Shown here piece after piece: positions 10,911-23,775 of a DNA stretch of 64,000 nucleotides. Location: contig VZSF01007904.1 in assembly GCA_013398295.1 (NCBI GenBank), forward strand, positions 590,490 through 654,489. The letters run 5' to 3'. A program made the position numbers and the translations under genes. Below the pieces are notes generated by a model, which was not told where the DNA came from, made no database searches, and saw nothing but the letters and a program-made list of their open reading frames with translations. This DNA comes from Chionis minor. Taxonomy: Eukaryota > Chordata > Aves > Charadriiformes > Chionididae. The first letter of the stretch is position 1. Every line of letters starts with the position of its first letter.

Positions 10911-11039
10911 GACAATAATCGAGATGGATTAACTACAAGTACCATAGAAAATGCAAGCTATAGTAGATACAGTGTTTTAACAGAAGATGAAACCTTTTTT
11001 TTTCTGTCTGTTTTCTGTGTCCAAGATCCCACTTCTAAA
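10911..11039 (+). CDS. Third coding exon of the rightward gene (candidate)
   Basis: The acceptor ttttgattctcag precedes GACAATAATC. In the phase set by the exon ending at 10791 it is open for 43 codons, beginning DNNRDGLTTSTIENASYSRY, to a weak donor AAA|gtgtgt at 11039/11040. The last third reads through a poly-T stretch (three Phe codons), which looks more like intron, so the exon may end earlier. An alternative acceptor lies at 10868 (cttccttag), but the extended exon would begin with an early stop in this phase. Joined to the two previous segments it gives about 103 residues. I see no downstream exon I can link to it. Confidence 0.35.
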
Positions 11040-14000
11040 GTGTGTTTTTTCTTTTATCCATCAAGTATTGTCTGTAAGAAATGGCTGCTGAGTAAACTGC
11101 TTTTAATAGCAAACAGCTGAATAAAGATGCAAAAAAATGAAAAGCGGAGAGCATAGTTCAAAATCTTTGTAAATCTTTGCCTGAATTACAAAGAGTAGAA
11201 AAAGCATACTTAACTTCTACCTGTGTTTTCCTAGCAACCGTTCAACATTGAATTGATTTCTGAATCAATGTTTTCTGTTTTCTGAAGGATTATTGAATTG
11301 TTGGGTCCATTCTGCTTGCAGTTTCTTGATTGGCTGGGTCCATGGCTGGCATGACTATCATTTCACTTACGTTTTGTTATTTTACCTTTAAATAGCACAA
11401 TGCCTGAAACGAAGAAGTCAAGCTGCAAACATTGTGTATCACGTGAAGCAAAAATATTTCAGGATTTGTATTAGCTGGTGCAAGAAAGCTCAACTGAGGG
11501 ACACCCTTGAGACACGCTCTGATGGGAACATCCTGCCTGAGATGCATTAGATAACCTCAGGCTTCGCTGAAGGGATCCCTCAATGGCCAAGAAAAGCCTA
11601 AATTTGAAATGCTGTGCCATCAGATCTTGTTACTGCCTTTTTTCATGATGGCTGTTAACCTTTTTTTGAAGATGGTGGTCCTAGAAAGAAGATGACCCCT
11701 TTTGTCTTCAGTTCCATTCTGTCTGAGGTGAAGGCCGTCTACACAGCATTCAAACCTCCTCTCCCATCCAAGTACAGCTTGCAGAGGGTTCTTGTGCTTC
11801 ATATAGGTGGAGCCCTTGGCTTGTACAGAGTAATGGTACTCAGCCCTGTGGGCAGAGTGATCTGCTTTCACGCCCCTTGTAGCAGTCGGGGTCCTAGAGT
11901 GTAGTCACTGTGCTGTTGCCATACTCATAGCCCATTAAATACATGGGGACTTCCCACTTAGCTTTCAAGAAGTTTCTAAACATCCTTGACTAAGACAATA
12001 TGAAACACAACATTCCTATTTGTAGGCAGCCATCCCAGCACACTTCTGGTGGTTTTGATTAATTGGCTCATGTTAACTTGTTTTTAAACTTCCAGATTTT
12101 TCTTAAAGTAAAATGAACTCCTGTAGTTCAGCCATCTGGATTTACATAAATTCTGAGACTGACGGGAATTGCTACCAACTTTGTCCCTCCCTCAAAAGTT
12201 ATATATACATGGTAGTATATAAACAGTGCCCCCCCCCTTTTTTTTTCTTTTTTTTTGAGATGTTTAGCAACTACATTTCCATTTGAAAGGGCCACCCATC
12301 TAAAAATCCTTAGCATATTGATCTGACCCCTACAGTTCCTTTTTTTCCCATGCTGTGAACAACATACTCCAATCTTGGCAGAGGTCAGAATTATTCTGAC
12401 AGATCCATCAGCAATAGCATCCCATTAACTTAAGCTTTCCAGTCTTACGTTATTTTTGAGAGATTAATTTAAGAGATTTTTAAGAGATTAATTTATTACT
12501 GTACACTTACTATAAACATTACATTTGGATTATTGTAAGCCTGAGCATACAGGAAGCATGGCCTGCCTTGGAGAAGACCTGAAGTTTTGGAATATTCTCC
12601 CTGTAATATGCACCTAAGAATACCACTGGCATGAAGAGCATAGCTTCTACATAAGGATGAAGCCCTTTTTATTTCATTTTTAGCTTATATTGGCTTGTGG
12701 GCTTGTTTGTTTGTTGTTCTTTCGTTGGTGAAGTTTTAGGTTTCCTCGTATGGTTGTTCTGCTGTCTTTATTCAAGAGACAGTTTGTGTGCTCACATGTG
12801 TGTATAAATGATCTTCTAAATTATTTTTAAGTGTCAAGAGACATATGGGTGTAAGTACTTTAGGACTAGAAGTTTACTAATGCTGACTGTGTAGCTGACA
12901 AAGTAGTATTTGCAAAGGCTACGAGTTCCTCGGTGCATCTAATGATAGGTGGTCAGTGTAGGACCCATCTGTGGGCAGCGATGTGGCTGTCTGCCCTCTC
13001 TTGTGGCTCCCCATTTCTGGTACAGCTGGGAGATGTTTTGGTCACCAGTGTGGGTTACAAACAGCATTTTCCCTAAGTGGTCATTGCAGCTTCTAAACAT
13101 AATGGGGCCCAGAGGCACCCTACCTGTGTCCCCCACCCATGTGCCCTGTCCCCATAGCCTCAACACTGAGGGTTGGATGTTGTACTGCAGACCCATTCTC
13201 TTGGCTACAAACTGCAGAGGCTACTTGCCTGGCCACATCAGTTGCCTCCAGTGCTTACTGTGTTGCTGAAGTAGTTAAAAAAGAGTAAACATGCCCCAGG
13301 AAAATTATGCCCTAAAAGTTGCCATAGAGTATAAGTTTTATCTTTAAAATGTGATTGATGCAGTACTGGTGGTTGTGGGTGTGAATATGTGTATCTATTA
13401 ATATCCAGTCTAGGCTAACCTGTGCATAATGACAGAAAATTAAACCTTGTCATTGTTCATATAAATTAGAGCTCAGAGATTAACAAGAAAAAGGATTCTT
13501 CCTATATGTTAAATCCAACTGTATATAATAGCATAGTCTATTTTTACTGTAATTGCAGCTGAAAAGTTTACTCAGAAGCCATTTGAAGTAAAAAATAAAA
13601 ATAAAAAAAATTGGCAGAGCTAATTCATAAAGACTTAAATAAAATGCTTCAGAACTTCCTGCCTGCCTCCACCTCATCTTTAGCTGAACTCTACTTCTTG
13701 TTTATCAGGAATGGTTCCATTTTTTATGTTTTTAAAGAGGAAATGGCCATCACAACACTCCAGTTAATTTCCCTCTCTAGTCACATGGATCTGGTGAAAG
13801 TAAAATGGGGTGCCCTCAGCTTTCCACTCTAATCCTGCCTCTCACACCACCTCCATGGCCAAGAAAAAGCCAGCAGGAGCTTCCTCTAGAACGTAGCCAC
13901 TGAAGACCTACTCCAAGTGCCAGTGCCACTTGCTTCTTTAGAGAGGGTCAAGCCTAGACACAAGTTTCTACCTGGTGATTGTTTTCTCTTCTTCCTCTTC

Positions 14001-17000
14001 ATGAGTTTATTGCCGTCGTTGCTCTCCTTTGATATTTCTCTACCACCAGTGACCCCTCTTTGCTTAATCTCCCACTCCCATCTGCTCTGCATCCTTTTTA
14101 CTTCCTTACTCCTTTCTGCCATCAAAGAAAGCCCCAGGAAACTAACGACTTAAGACATAGCTGTAATGAAACAGAGAATGTTAAATTTACATCACCCCAT
14201 ACCTGTGTTTTCCTCTCATATATCTTTTTTTGGGGGGGGGTGTTGTTTCCCCCAAAATGTGTGAATTTTGCTTCAGCTGGGACTCCTTCTTGTATCTTTG
14301 TACAATACTCTTGCAGAGACAGAATTCTCTTTTTTGCTATGCTGCAAAACCTGTCTTCTGTGGAGAGCAGTCCTGTCTGGCTTAATGTGAGCTGTAAAGG
14401 AGAAAAAGGTGGTTCTCCTCCACTTAAGGGAGTGCCTGTTGAGGCTGAAGAAGCCTGTATTTGGCTGCAGAAGCTATTTTTCCGGCTTGTCTGCAGACCC
14501 AACACTTCATCAAGTCTTCAACGCTCAAGGACTGAAAAGCTTAAGTTCTGGAGGATTAAGAGCCAGGCTCTATGAAACAAGTTATTGCTGTTGTCTTGAA
14601 CAATCTCAAGTCCCTGTCCCCCACTTGAAAGAAAATTAAAAATAAAAAATACACACAAAAAAACCCCAACTGGTGAAGTTCAACGTAAAGGTCACAGTGT
14701 AAAATTTGATCTCCATGTTTATGCTTTTTAAAAAACCTTCCATCTTATGTATTGTCTCTGAAATTAAACTCCTTATTTCAGTAATACCAAGTACAGAATA
14801 GACAGCACGGCAACACGGTGTCACCAAACGCAAGAATTAGTGACAGTAGATTCGACAGCCATACAACCAGCAGCACTTACTTCCCGTGTTGGAGGCTTGG
14901 TGCAACACAGCTGGAAGCTCATAGCCGCATGTTTGCTGCAGACATGTCAGGTAGCTTAGCTCCAGTATGTTCCACCCCTGAATTACATCTGCCATCCTGT
15001 GCAGCCTGGATCGTAGGGGCAACTGCTGTCTCCTTTGAGCTGCAGTAAAGAAAAGCCATATTGCTTCTGTTGAAGAAGTCGGTGTAAGGAAGACATAAGC
15101 TCAAAAAAAGTCGAAAACTTACTGAAGAAGTTTACATGTGAAGACTGCTAATGAAAGTACATGGGATTGTTGTGATAGTCATTTTGTCATAAATACACTA
15201 CACTTAGTAAATAAGTTTCATTGCTGAAACTTGAACAATTGTTGCTGGATTTTATAAACTGTGTATTTATTTAGCAATAACAGCTATGCTCTCTGCTGTA
15301 TTATATAGAGAACAAATGTTCTGCAGCCATTACAAACCACTGTCCCAAAATTCTTAGTGTCATCATCCCTCTTGATTAAACTGAAGAGTTAAGAGTACGA
15401 AAGAAATCTCTCCCCTCAACGGTCTTTTCACTTCCATCAATTTTAGTGGCACACTAGCACTTAAATGTAAACCTAAATAAGAAGTAAGTCTAAAATTAAT
15501 ACGGACACTTTGTGATGTTGAGTCTATAATTATTGTTGGATACACTTGGTTTACCAATGATTGTTTTCTGATTCTTAATATTATTAAAGAAAAAAAAGAA
15601 AAGGAAAATAATCGTTTTCATTCATGGCAGCTTCTGGGAGAGAAGTAAGTGGCTGTACATTGGGAACCTTAGAGGAAATATTGATTCCTTCTTCCAGTCT
15701 GTCTCTTTCAACCATTAAAAAAAAAAAAAAGGCATCCTGCATGATACAGGGTGAAACACAATTAAAATCTAAATAAATGTAAGAAAAAAAACCCTGACAA
15801 AAAGCAACAAGTTACTTTTCAATAAAAAATATATGCAGTCTGGCCCCTGGGTGTTGGTTTTAAGTGAAGATACTGACTTCCAGCTGAATGACAAGTAGAA
15901 TATTTTTCTACTGAAATATTGATAGTAGATTACACTAAACCACAAACTATCTCCATAAAGCCCATAATTTCTAATCCTAATGGTGTTTTCTTTCCCTTGG
16001 ATGACTACTACATTCATGATATGATGGCTTTATTCTATCTGGGGGAAAAACTTTTTACCATACAGCTAAATTAACTTGTCAAAAGACTTCAAACTTCGGA
16101 AGCTTTTACAGCTCAATTCAAAGCTATTATTCAAGATTGAATGAGAAGGCTGTGGACTGTAAAAGCTAGCAAAAAATAAATTTCACAAGCATTCACAAGG
16201 TGAATAGAATACTTAATTTTTGTTCAGGCTGTGTGTGTTTCATTGAGCTGTCTCAGAATAGCTGTATTTTGCCTGTAACTCCCTTGCTCTACAATGAAAG
16301 GCAGAATGCTTCTTTCTGTGGCTCTTGAAGCTGGGACCCAGTGCATGCTCTTTCACACACACTTGGTTATATTTAGTTTGTGCCAGCCTAAATAAGTGTT
16401 AACCGGCTCTCCAAAAATGTGGGGAACACAAAAGAGAACGGCTAGCTGCTAAATTGAGGCAGAGCAATCAATTAACTTATTTTTATCCTTTTCTTTTAAA
16501 ATAAGATCATAGACTATCTTACAGTCGATTACAGCTTTCTCATGCAAATAAAAATGCCTGGCTTCAGAAACAGCAACTGTCTTTGAGGAGAAGCAACTTT
16601 CAGATTTTACAGACAAGTAGCAGCTGGCAGAGCTTGTACTTGGAGCCTGCCCTTTCACAGATCCAATCTACTTTGGGACAAAGCTCGAATAAAAAGCCAA
16701 GCCAGCGATTGCAGCCCCAGAAAGGGAACTCAGGACTCTATGGGAGAATGTGCAAATAGATTCACAGGCAAAGCATGTGGCAGAATGGGATCCATAATGG
16801 CCAGCATGGTGAGTGACCTGAATTCAGCATGTTCTCGATGCATCTGCCTGGAGCTGGTCTATGGGGAATGCTGAGCACAGGAGCAAGTCTTAAATACATC
16901 TTGTCACCGAGGCCTGCAGGGAGATTCTGCCATCCACTTGGGAACCACAACTCACTCTCTCATTCAAAAACTAAATTACAGCCACTTCAATTTTTTTAGA

Positions 17001-17030
17001 GATGCCTAGAGCTTGCAGCATTTTCAAGTG
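11040..17030. other. Non-coding region, probable intron or downstream flank
   Basis: AT-rich unique sequence with homopolymer runs (12227-12255, 14231-14240, 15719-15731) and no exon I can support. A short ORF of 24 codons after a reasonable acceptor (11400-11474, start MPETKKSSCK) and a GC-richer block at 12940-13265 stand out slightly. A perfect octamer ATGCAAAT occurs at 16542-16549. The long frame at 14060-14575 has an equally open antisense and no recognisable content. Confidence 0.6.
12459..12495 (+). repeat. Short direct repeat, agagattaattta twice
   Basis: Two identical 13-base units at 12459-12471 and 12483-12495, period 24. The spacer shares the motif taagaga. This is a minor local duplication. 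Confidence 0.7.
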
Positions 17031-18400
17031 TTACAGAATCATAGAATGATTGGAGTTGGAAGAGACCTTAAAGATCATCTAGTTCCAACTGGATGTCCCT
17101 GCCATGGGCAGGGACACCTCCCACTAGACGTGGTTGCTCAAAGCCCCTCCAACCTGGCCTTGACCACCTCCAGGGATGGGGCATCCACAGCTTCCCTAGG
17201 CAGCCTCTTCCAGTGTCTCACCACCACCCTCAGGGTAAAGGATTTCTTCCTAATATCTAATCTAAATCTACCCTCTTCCAGTGTGAAGCCATTACCCCTT
17301 GTCCTATCACCACACTCCCTGGTAAAGAGTCCCTCCCAATCTCTCCTGTAAGCCCCCTTCACATACTGGAAGGCTGCCATAAGGTCTCCCCGGAGGCTTC
17401 TCTTCTCCAGGCTAAACAACGCCAACTCTCTCAGCCTGTCTGCATAGCAGAGGTGCTCCAGCCCTCCGATCATCTTTGTGGCCTTCCTCTGGACCCACCT
17501 CAACAGGTCCATGTCCTTCTTATGTTGGGGGCTCCACAGCTGGATGCAGTGTCCCAGGTGGGGTCTCACCAGAGTGGAGTAGAGGGGCAGAATCACCTCC
17601 CTCAACCTGCTGGCCACGCTTCTTTTGATGCAGCCCAGGATGCGGTTGGCTGTCTGGGCTGTGAGTGCACGTTGCCAGCTCACGCTGAGCTTCTCATCAA
17701 CCAACACCCCCACCCAAGTCCTTCTCCTCGGGGATGCTCTCAATCCATTCTCCGCTCAGCCTCGCCTCTATTTGTGCTTGGCATTGCCCCGACCCTTATG
17801 CGGGACCTTGCATTTGGCCTTGTTGAACTTCATGAAGTTTGCACGGGCCCACTTCCCAAGCCTGTCCAGGTCCCTCTGGATGGCATCCCTTCCCTCCAGC
17901 ATGTCAACCACACCACACAGCTTGGCGTCATTTACACACTTGCTGAGGGTGCATTCAATCCCAGCACCCACGTGGCCAACAAAGATGTTAAATGGTCCCA
18001 GCCCCGCTACCGACCTCTGAGGAATGCCAGTTGTCACTAGTCGCCCCCTGGACATTGAGCTGTTGACCACAACTCTTTGAGTGTGACCATCCAGCCAATC
18101 CCTTATCCCCTGAGTGGTCTATCTGTCAAACCCAAGTCTCTCCTATTCAGAGACCAGGATGTCATGCAGGACAGTATCAAATGCTTTGCACAAGTCCAAG
18201 TCCAGGCAGATGACATCAGTTGCTCTTCCTTTGTCCACCAGTGCTGTAACCCTGTTGTAGAAGGCCACCAAATTTGTTAGGCATGATTTGCTCTTAGCGA
18301 AGCCATGTTGGCTGTCACCAATAACCTCCTTATTTTCCATGTGCCTTAGCATGGTTTCCAGGACGATCTGCTCCATGATCTTGTCAGGCACAGAGCACGC
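17031..18400 (-). mobile_element. CR1 non-LTR retrotransposon fragment, copy A
   Basis: The element is antisense: its 3' end is at 17031-17041 (acagaatcatagaatg) and its 5'-truncated end is near 18400. It holds the distal part of the CR1 ORF2 reverse transcriptase in three pieces. 18406-18143 encodes the RT segment with SQHGF and KAFDTV; 18070-17768 encodes the segment that should contain the catalytic FADD box; 17743-17138 encodes the C-terminal region. The catalytic box reads CVND, so the first Asp is Asn. A stop (TAG) ends the middle piece at 17768, and a frameshift lies at about 17702-17720 in a run of C and A. It cannot make active protein. Bases 17097-18198 are identical to copy B. Copy A has an extra agtcca unit at about 18199-18204 and the variant aactggatgtcc near 17087-17098. 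Confidence 0.95.
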
Positions 18401-18406
18401 AGCCAT
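17138..18406 (-). pseudogene. Broken CR1 ORF2 (reverse transcriptase) remnant, copy A
   Basis: Read 18406 to 17138, this is the C-terminal half of a CR1 endonuclease/reverse transcriptase ORF. The endonuclease domain and proximal RT are missing because of 5' truncation. The three frames are separated by a frame change near 18070-18143, an in-frame stop at 17768 and a frameshift just after it. The C-terminal piece (201 codons) includes RILGCIKRSV and LYSTLVRPHLGHCIQLWSPQ, typical of CR1 ORF2 after the catalytic box. All the lesions downstream of 18198 are shared with copy B. It is not expected to be translated. Confidence 0.9.
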
Positions 18407-19244
18407 GAAATAGGCGATCCAAGTTCACTTCCCTTTTCTGCCGGGCAGCTTCCACCTCCCTAATGGACTGTGGTCATGATGGCATAGGACAACATCCGCA
18501 CTGCTGTGAAGGCAAGCCACAGAGGAATTCAGAACAGAAGTGTCAGCTGGGTGCACTCAGAAAACAGAGTAGAACATTACAGCAAAATACCACAAGGAGC
18601 ATTAGAGTAAAATATAGAAAGGGGCAAGTTCCATTCTTGCTCAATACACCTGAATTTGTTCACATAAATAATCCAGAAAATTTCTGAAAGTTAAAGTCTG
18701 GAGTTCACATTGGGAGGCTCTCTGTGGATGTATAGGTCTTGTGCTGAAACATGTAATCTGCAGATTATTCCTGCAGCACCAGTTCAGCTCTTTATACAGA
18801 CACACAGAGGCATTTAAAGGGGGAAAGTGCTCAGATCCTTCTCTCTCCTCTTTAAGATATTTTTTTTTTTGCTAATGATAATTCCTTACTCATTGTATCT
18901 TAAAAACTTTTGTTAGTTACAAGCACTTTCTCTGGCTTCTTAAAAAGCATCACAGTGGATCAAGGCAGAAAACACAAGTGTCCAGAACAGCAATAGTGAA
19001 ATAGGCTTGCAGGAAATGGTATCAAAATAACGAAAGGAATGTCTCGAAAGTCTGAAGAGTTATATTCAGACCCTGTTTGGCACTATTAAATAATTGGGCG
19101 GGACTTTTGAATCTAGCACTCTCATTTGCAGACTTGTTGTTAAATAGAAAGCTAAGACATAAGTATTGAGCTGTTAATGTTAAAAATAATATTTAGAATG
19201 TATCATGAGAGGTCAAAAGAGTAAAAACCTCTGCAGCCCTAGAA

Positions 19245-19268
19245 GTGTGTGTGTGTGTGTGTGTGTGT
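19245..19268 (+). repeat. (GT)12 microsatellite
   Basis: Twelve perfect GT units. It is potentially polymorphic and has no coding significance, although it creates Cys-Val codons in a nearby frame. Confidence 0.95.
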
Positions 19269-21721
19269 CTCTATAAAACTTGGGCACAAAGGAGAGTTAC
19301 TTCTCTTCCAGAAGCACTAGGCAAGATCAGGCCTGTAAAAAAAGCAGGAGGTCTCCCTAGCTTTCTTCTGCAAAAAGAAGAAAGAAAAAAAAAAAAAAGG
19401 CAGAGTTCACATTCTGAAAAAGAGCAGATAGCAGAAACCCCATGGTGTCATGGACTAGATTCAAGGAAAGAACTGAATGGGATAGAGCAGAAACTAAAAC
19501 TGAAGAGTTGTTTAAAAAAGCTGCAAGGTAATGGAGACCAACCCAGAAATGGAATGTAAGTAATCGAGATATAGATCAATAATACCTGCACTGCATAATA
19601 AGTGCTATATATTTTATGGAAAAGGAAGAGTTTGCAATAGGTTCCTCTAGACATGATGTTGCAATAGGACATGTCGTATCATTCCACTAGAATTGATTGA
19701 GGTTGTTCACACTGCGATACTCTGGCATCCAAAGAGATGAGACACACAGACCTTAATTTATCCTTATCAGGAGTTTCCTATCATGTTAGCAGGTGGCCTG
19801 TTGGATATTGAAGACTTGGTTATGAACACTAATGGGAACTTTTGAAACATCACATACTAGCAGGCTAATACAGCATAAGAAAGCTACTGGGTTGAATATG
19901 ATAAATAGAGCCTGTGCCTTGTACTGGAATGAGAGGCAGAACATGTTCTGGCTCATACATAGAGATAAAGATGCAAGATGCTGTGATCACATGAGAGGAA
20001 GTGTAGTAGACCAAAATTTGGCTGTGCTTCAATATAAGCAAGGAGAATAGAGAAAGTGCTAGGGGGTTTTTGTTGGTTGGTTTGTTGTTTTTTTTCCCCT
20101 CTGCTCGTCTGGTCAAGTGAACAAGCGGTAATCTGCCTGATTGCAAACTCAACACCTGTGAACTAACTCGTATTTTGGATAAGTCAAGTAAACATGAAAG
20201 AATTAAGAGTATGGCAGTGGAGGACTGGCTGAAGAGTGGGAGAGGCACATTGCTTATTTTCATACTTTCTTCTGAATCCTGCAAACCCTAATCACTTATC
20301 TCCAGCACCAAAGCACAAGGATGTATTTCCTCACCTTGCTTTTGGTAAATCCAGACAACTCTTTCAGGGGACATTACTTGTTAAATTATCCACAATGCCG
20401 CAGAGGCTAGCCTGTTTATTTTGGTCATATATTTCAAAGAACAGTTTCTCCAGCAAACCATGTAACAGCCGTGGCTGATAAAACTCCTGGGTATAATCAT
20501 TATCCTCTTTTTCCCGATAAGACACTATCACAGATTTACCGCTGAGTTTTGGCCTAAATGCTGGTGTTGTACAGTCAGCCAAAAATAAAATGGAAATATG
20601 TATATATCTCCTTAACATGAGAAAAACAAAAGAAGAATTTTCAAGGCCACAAAACTAAAGGAATTGCAATTACCAGATCAGAGGAAGGAGCTGTGTCCTA
20701 CACAGGTATGTGAATGTACTTTGGATGTTAGTGTATCACTGCAGACCCATTTCTGCCACGCATGGTCATATGGATCCTGCCACAAGACCAAAGATTTTGG
20801 AAGGGACGCCTGTACATATTTCAAAGCTGAATTACAGGAGCATCCATCAGTTTTGGGTGCCTCAGTTACTGTCAGCTCTGTTCGCTAAGAGCCTGACTGT
20901 CTACAAAACCACCTCTGTAGTTACAGTCCAAAAATCTAGCCTGAGGTTTCTCCTCATACAGAAATGATACAGTCAGACGTGGAAACCACTTTAAAAGCAC
21001 AGGCATTCTTAGCCCTTGATACGCAACTGTACAGTGCACAAGGCACATCTGCACACCTTCAGCAGAATATGTATTTGCAGCTCTTCTACTGTATGTGTTT
21101 TTGCAAGGCAACTTACCCATCAAAACTAATTTTTCAAGTAGTGAATGCAGCACTCATGCAAGATGCAAAGCCAATAGGCTTTGGTTTTGGATTTCTTTTC
21201 GTATTACCAGCACCCCTTTAGAGGGCAAAGCAGGCTCCCTCTGACTGTCTTGCCAGCCCTTCTCAACAGCAGCCTTGAAGACTTAATCCTAAACTTGTAG
21301 GGCTGTTCAGTGCCCTTCTCTGTCAATTCAATCGCTGGTCTGTCTGCTCTGGCTTTCAGTGAGGATGCCAAGTGAAGTGGTGGTTTCTGTGATGTACACA
21401 CCTGACCGCCAGGAACTGGAACAAGACCACCAACTTATTTCACGTCAGTTACTGAATAACCACTGGAGGTTTGCAGCTTTCTGTCACTACCAGCCTGGAC
21501 AGGATTCAAACCAGCAATCTCAAGCAAAAATGATTCCTACTCCCAATACATCCCATCTTCTATATGTTTCAATGAACAACCAGGACAGACCCTTGTTGCA
21601 GAATAGCAGCCTTACAGTTGATTTTAAAGAAGCATTTTTGCTTTTCTGGACTTGAGCCCAAAATCCCACTTGGAGTAACTCGCATTCATGTCAGCAGGAT
21701 GCCAGCCAAATATGAAGTTCC

Positions 21722-21741
21722 TCTCCCCCCCCCGCCCCCTT
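21722..21741 (+). repeat. C-rich low-complexity run
   Basis: A run of C interrupted by one T and one G. Simple sequence, and a likely place for length errors. Confidence 0.8.
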
Positions 21742-23750
21742 AATTAAACTGTTATTCTCTCAAATCAAATGCAAGTATTATCATCACTCCAAACTAAGAA
21801 AGATCACAGGTGAATGTTGCCAGTAAAGTTTAAAATCAGCTTGAAATAGCTTTACTTTTAGCGGAAAGCATCTTTTTTTGCTGCATGTTTCCTCACCAAG
21901 TCAATGTTAGAGTTGAAATAGGGCAGGTTTCTAGAGTATCAACTGCAAGAGATGTTTTCTGTCTGTTTTCTTCCTGCCTTCAGAAGAGATACAGCATCCT
22001 CATTTCTCTAGGCTTGGCTGAACTCTTCATATTTTGGGGGCATGATTATGACAAAAACATAGCCATTTGCCACAGCTGCTCACTTCATTCCCAGGACCAC
22101 TACAAGCTTTGCTGGCAAAACCAATTCTATTCTGTGACTGCTGAGTAGGTTTGCTAACACAGCTCTGCAGGTAGTGGCGCTTCTAGGATCGTTCATGAAC
22201 AGAAAGTCCAAACACCAAAAGAGCAGCATTTACACCCAATCCAGGTACCTTGATGTCCTCAGGTCCCAGCAGCCCTTACCAAAAAAACCTTACTACAACC
22301 TTTATCAATTTATTTCCAGCCTGCATGAGAGTGTTAAATGGAGTGGAGTACAGAAATGCTGGAGAATGACAAAAGACAAAGTTTTTAAAAAACAGAGTGG
22401 AAGTACATATCTCCTGCTCATTAGCTGACTTCAGATGATACCAGCTTGCTGGGGTTTTTTTTCTGCAGCTCTGGCAGGAAGTGTTTTATTTGCTTAGTAA
22501 AGTTTTCACATGCAATATGTTGTTGCTGTTTTGTTTTGTTTCTTAAATCCCTTACCTATATATTTATTATAGATGGATATTATACCCTCGCCGTAAAGAA
22601 ACACTGCAAAGTGCTAGTTAACTTCTCAGAGCTGACTGAATAATACCCTATATACAAGGGTACTGAAATGACAACAATAAAGGGATCTGTACTTCGAACA
22701 ATAAATATGAACTGTAGCTGCGCGTTGGATTTTATGCATGCTCTAGCTAATAGATATTCAGCTTGTGTGGGCCACTGACATTTAAATAAACACATGTGCA
22801 GTCCAACAGGGTTGGCTGCAGAGCCTCTTGTCAATTGAATCCAGTCCTGAGAACACTAATAGAGTGAATCAGGATTGCTGAAATTCCATGTTGGGCTAAC
22901 CCTTGGTGGTATCTCTCCTAAAACCGTAAGACATCCTCCTGGGTAGAGGGTGGGGGGAATGCAACAACGGGGATGAGGAGGGGCCAGAAAACCCCAAAAA
23001 CATCTGGCTTCAAAGAAATGCGGAAAATATTTATAAGAAAAATGTCTGCCAGCCTGCCCTTTGCAGACTCAAGGAGAACTCGGCTCCTCTGAAACTGAGC
23101 TAGCTTGATAACCACTACACTGTTCCTACACTGCGCTGGGGAAAAAGAAAGAAAAAAATCACCTTTTAAACAGAGACATTGGTTTTTAATCTGCAAAGCA
23201 AGGCCACAGAGTACATTCATGTAAATCCATTACTGACATGAAAGGAACAGGCACCTGGGTTACAGGACCCAGAAGGATCCTGAGGCAACAGCTTTCTGCA
23301 GCGTATGAGCTCCTGAGGCCACCTCACGAATGGGGGAATAAGCTTGATTGCATTTGTGGAAAGGAGGACTAAGGCTATAAGTCTTTCTTTACCCATTCTA
23401 GCAAACCAGTCAGCAGCCCTAGAAATCAAAAATTATTTGACAGTATCAGACACATTGAGCAGCTATAGGCATGATGTTAATTCTCAGCACCTCATTCCGA
23501 AATAAGAGAAAGTACACAAAGTGTCTCGAGCACTTGCTTCACATAGTCCACATAAACCACAGGTGATACCATAAGTGTTCATGAGACACCAAATATTCTC
23601 CCTCACTGTTGTAGAAAGCATAGTTTCACATCCAGGTGTTGCCTTTTCTCATCACCAGTGCATACCGGTACAGGTGAAGGATAACCCAGGAATAAAAGGA
23701 CATCAACTCCAGGACTCTCAGCCTCTGAAAAAGAAGTGGACAGTTAAGAA

Positions 23751-23775
23751 ATAAAATTAAAATAAATAAATAAAG
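23751..23775 (+). repeat. (AAAT)n-like short tandem repeat
   Basis: Imperfect tetranucleotide repeat of the form aaataaataaat, about 25 bases. Confidence 0.75.

Noticed and set aside
11620..11871. 83-codon minus frame suspected of being a processed pseudogene
   Set aside because: The translation looked protein-like, but I could not assign it to any family and saw no poly(A) tract or target-site duplication.
14060..14575. 171-codon + frame with a 127-codon antisense frame
   Set aside because: No recognisable motif, no adequate splice sites at its borders, and the antisense is equally open.
17453..18040. 195- and 131-codon + strand frames, repeated at 28593-29180
   Set aside because: They are antisense shadows of the CR1 reverse-transcriptase ORF and recur only because the element is repeated.
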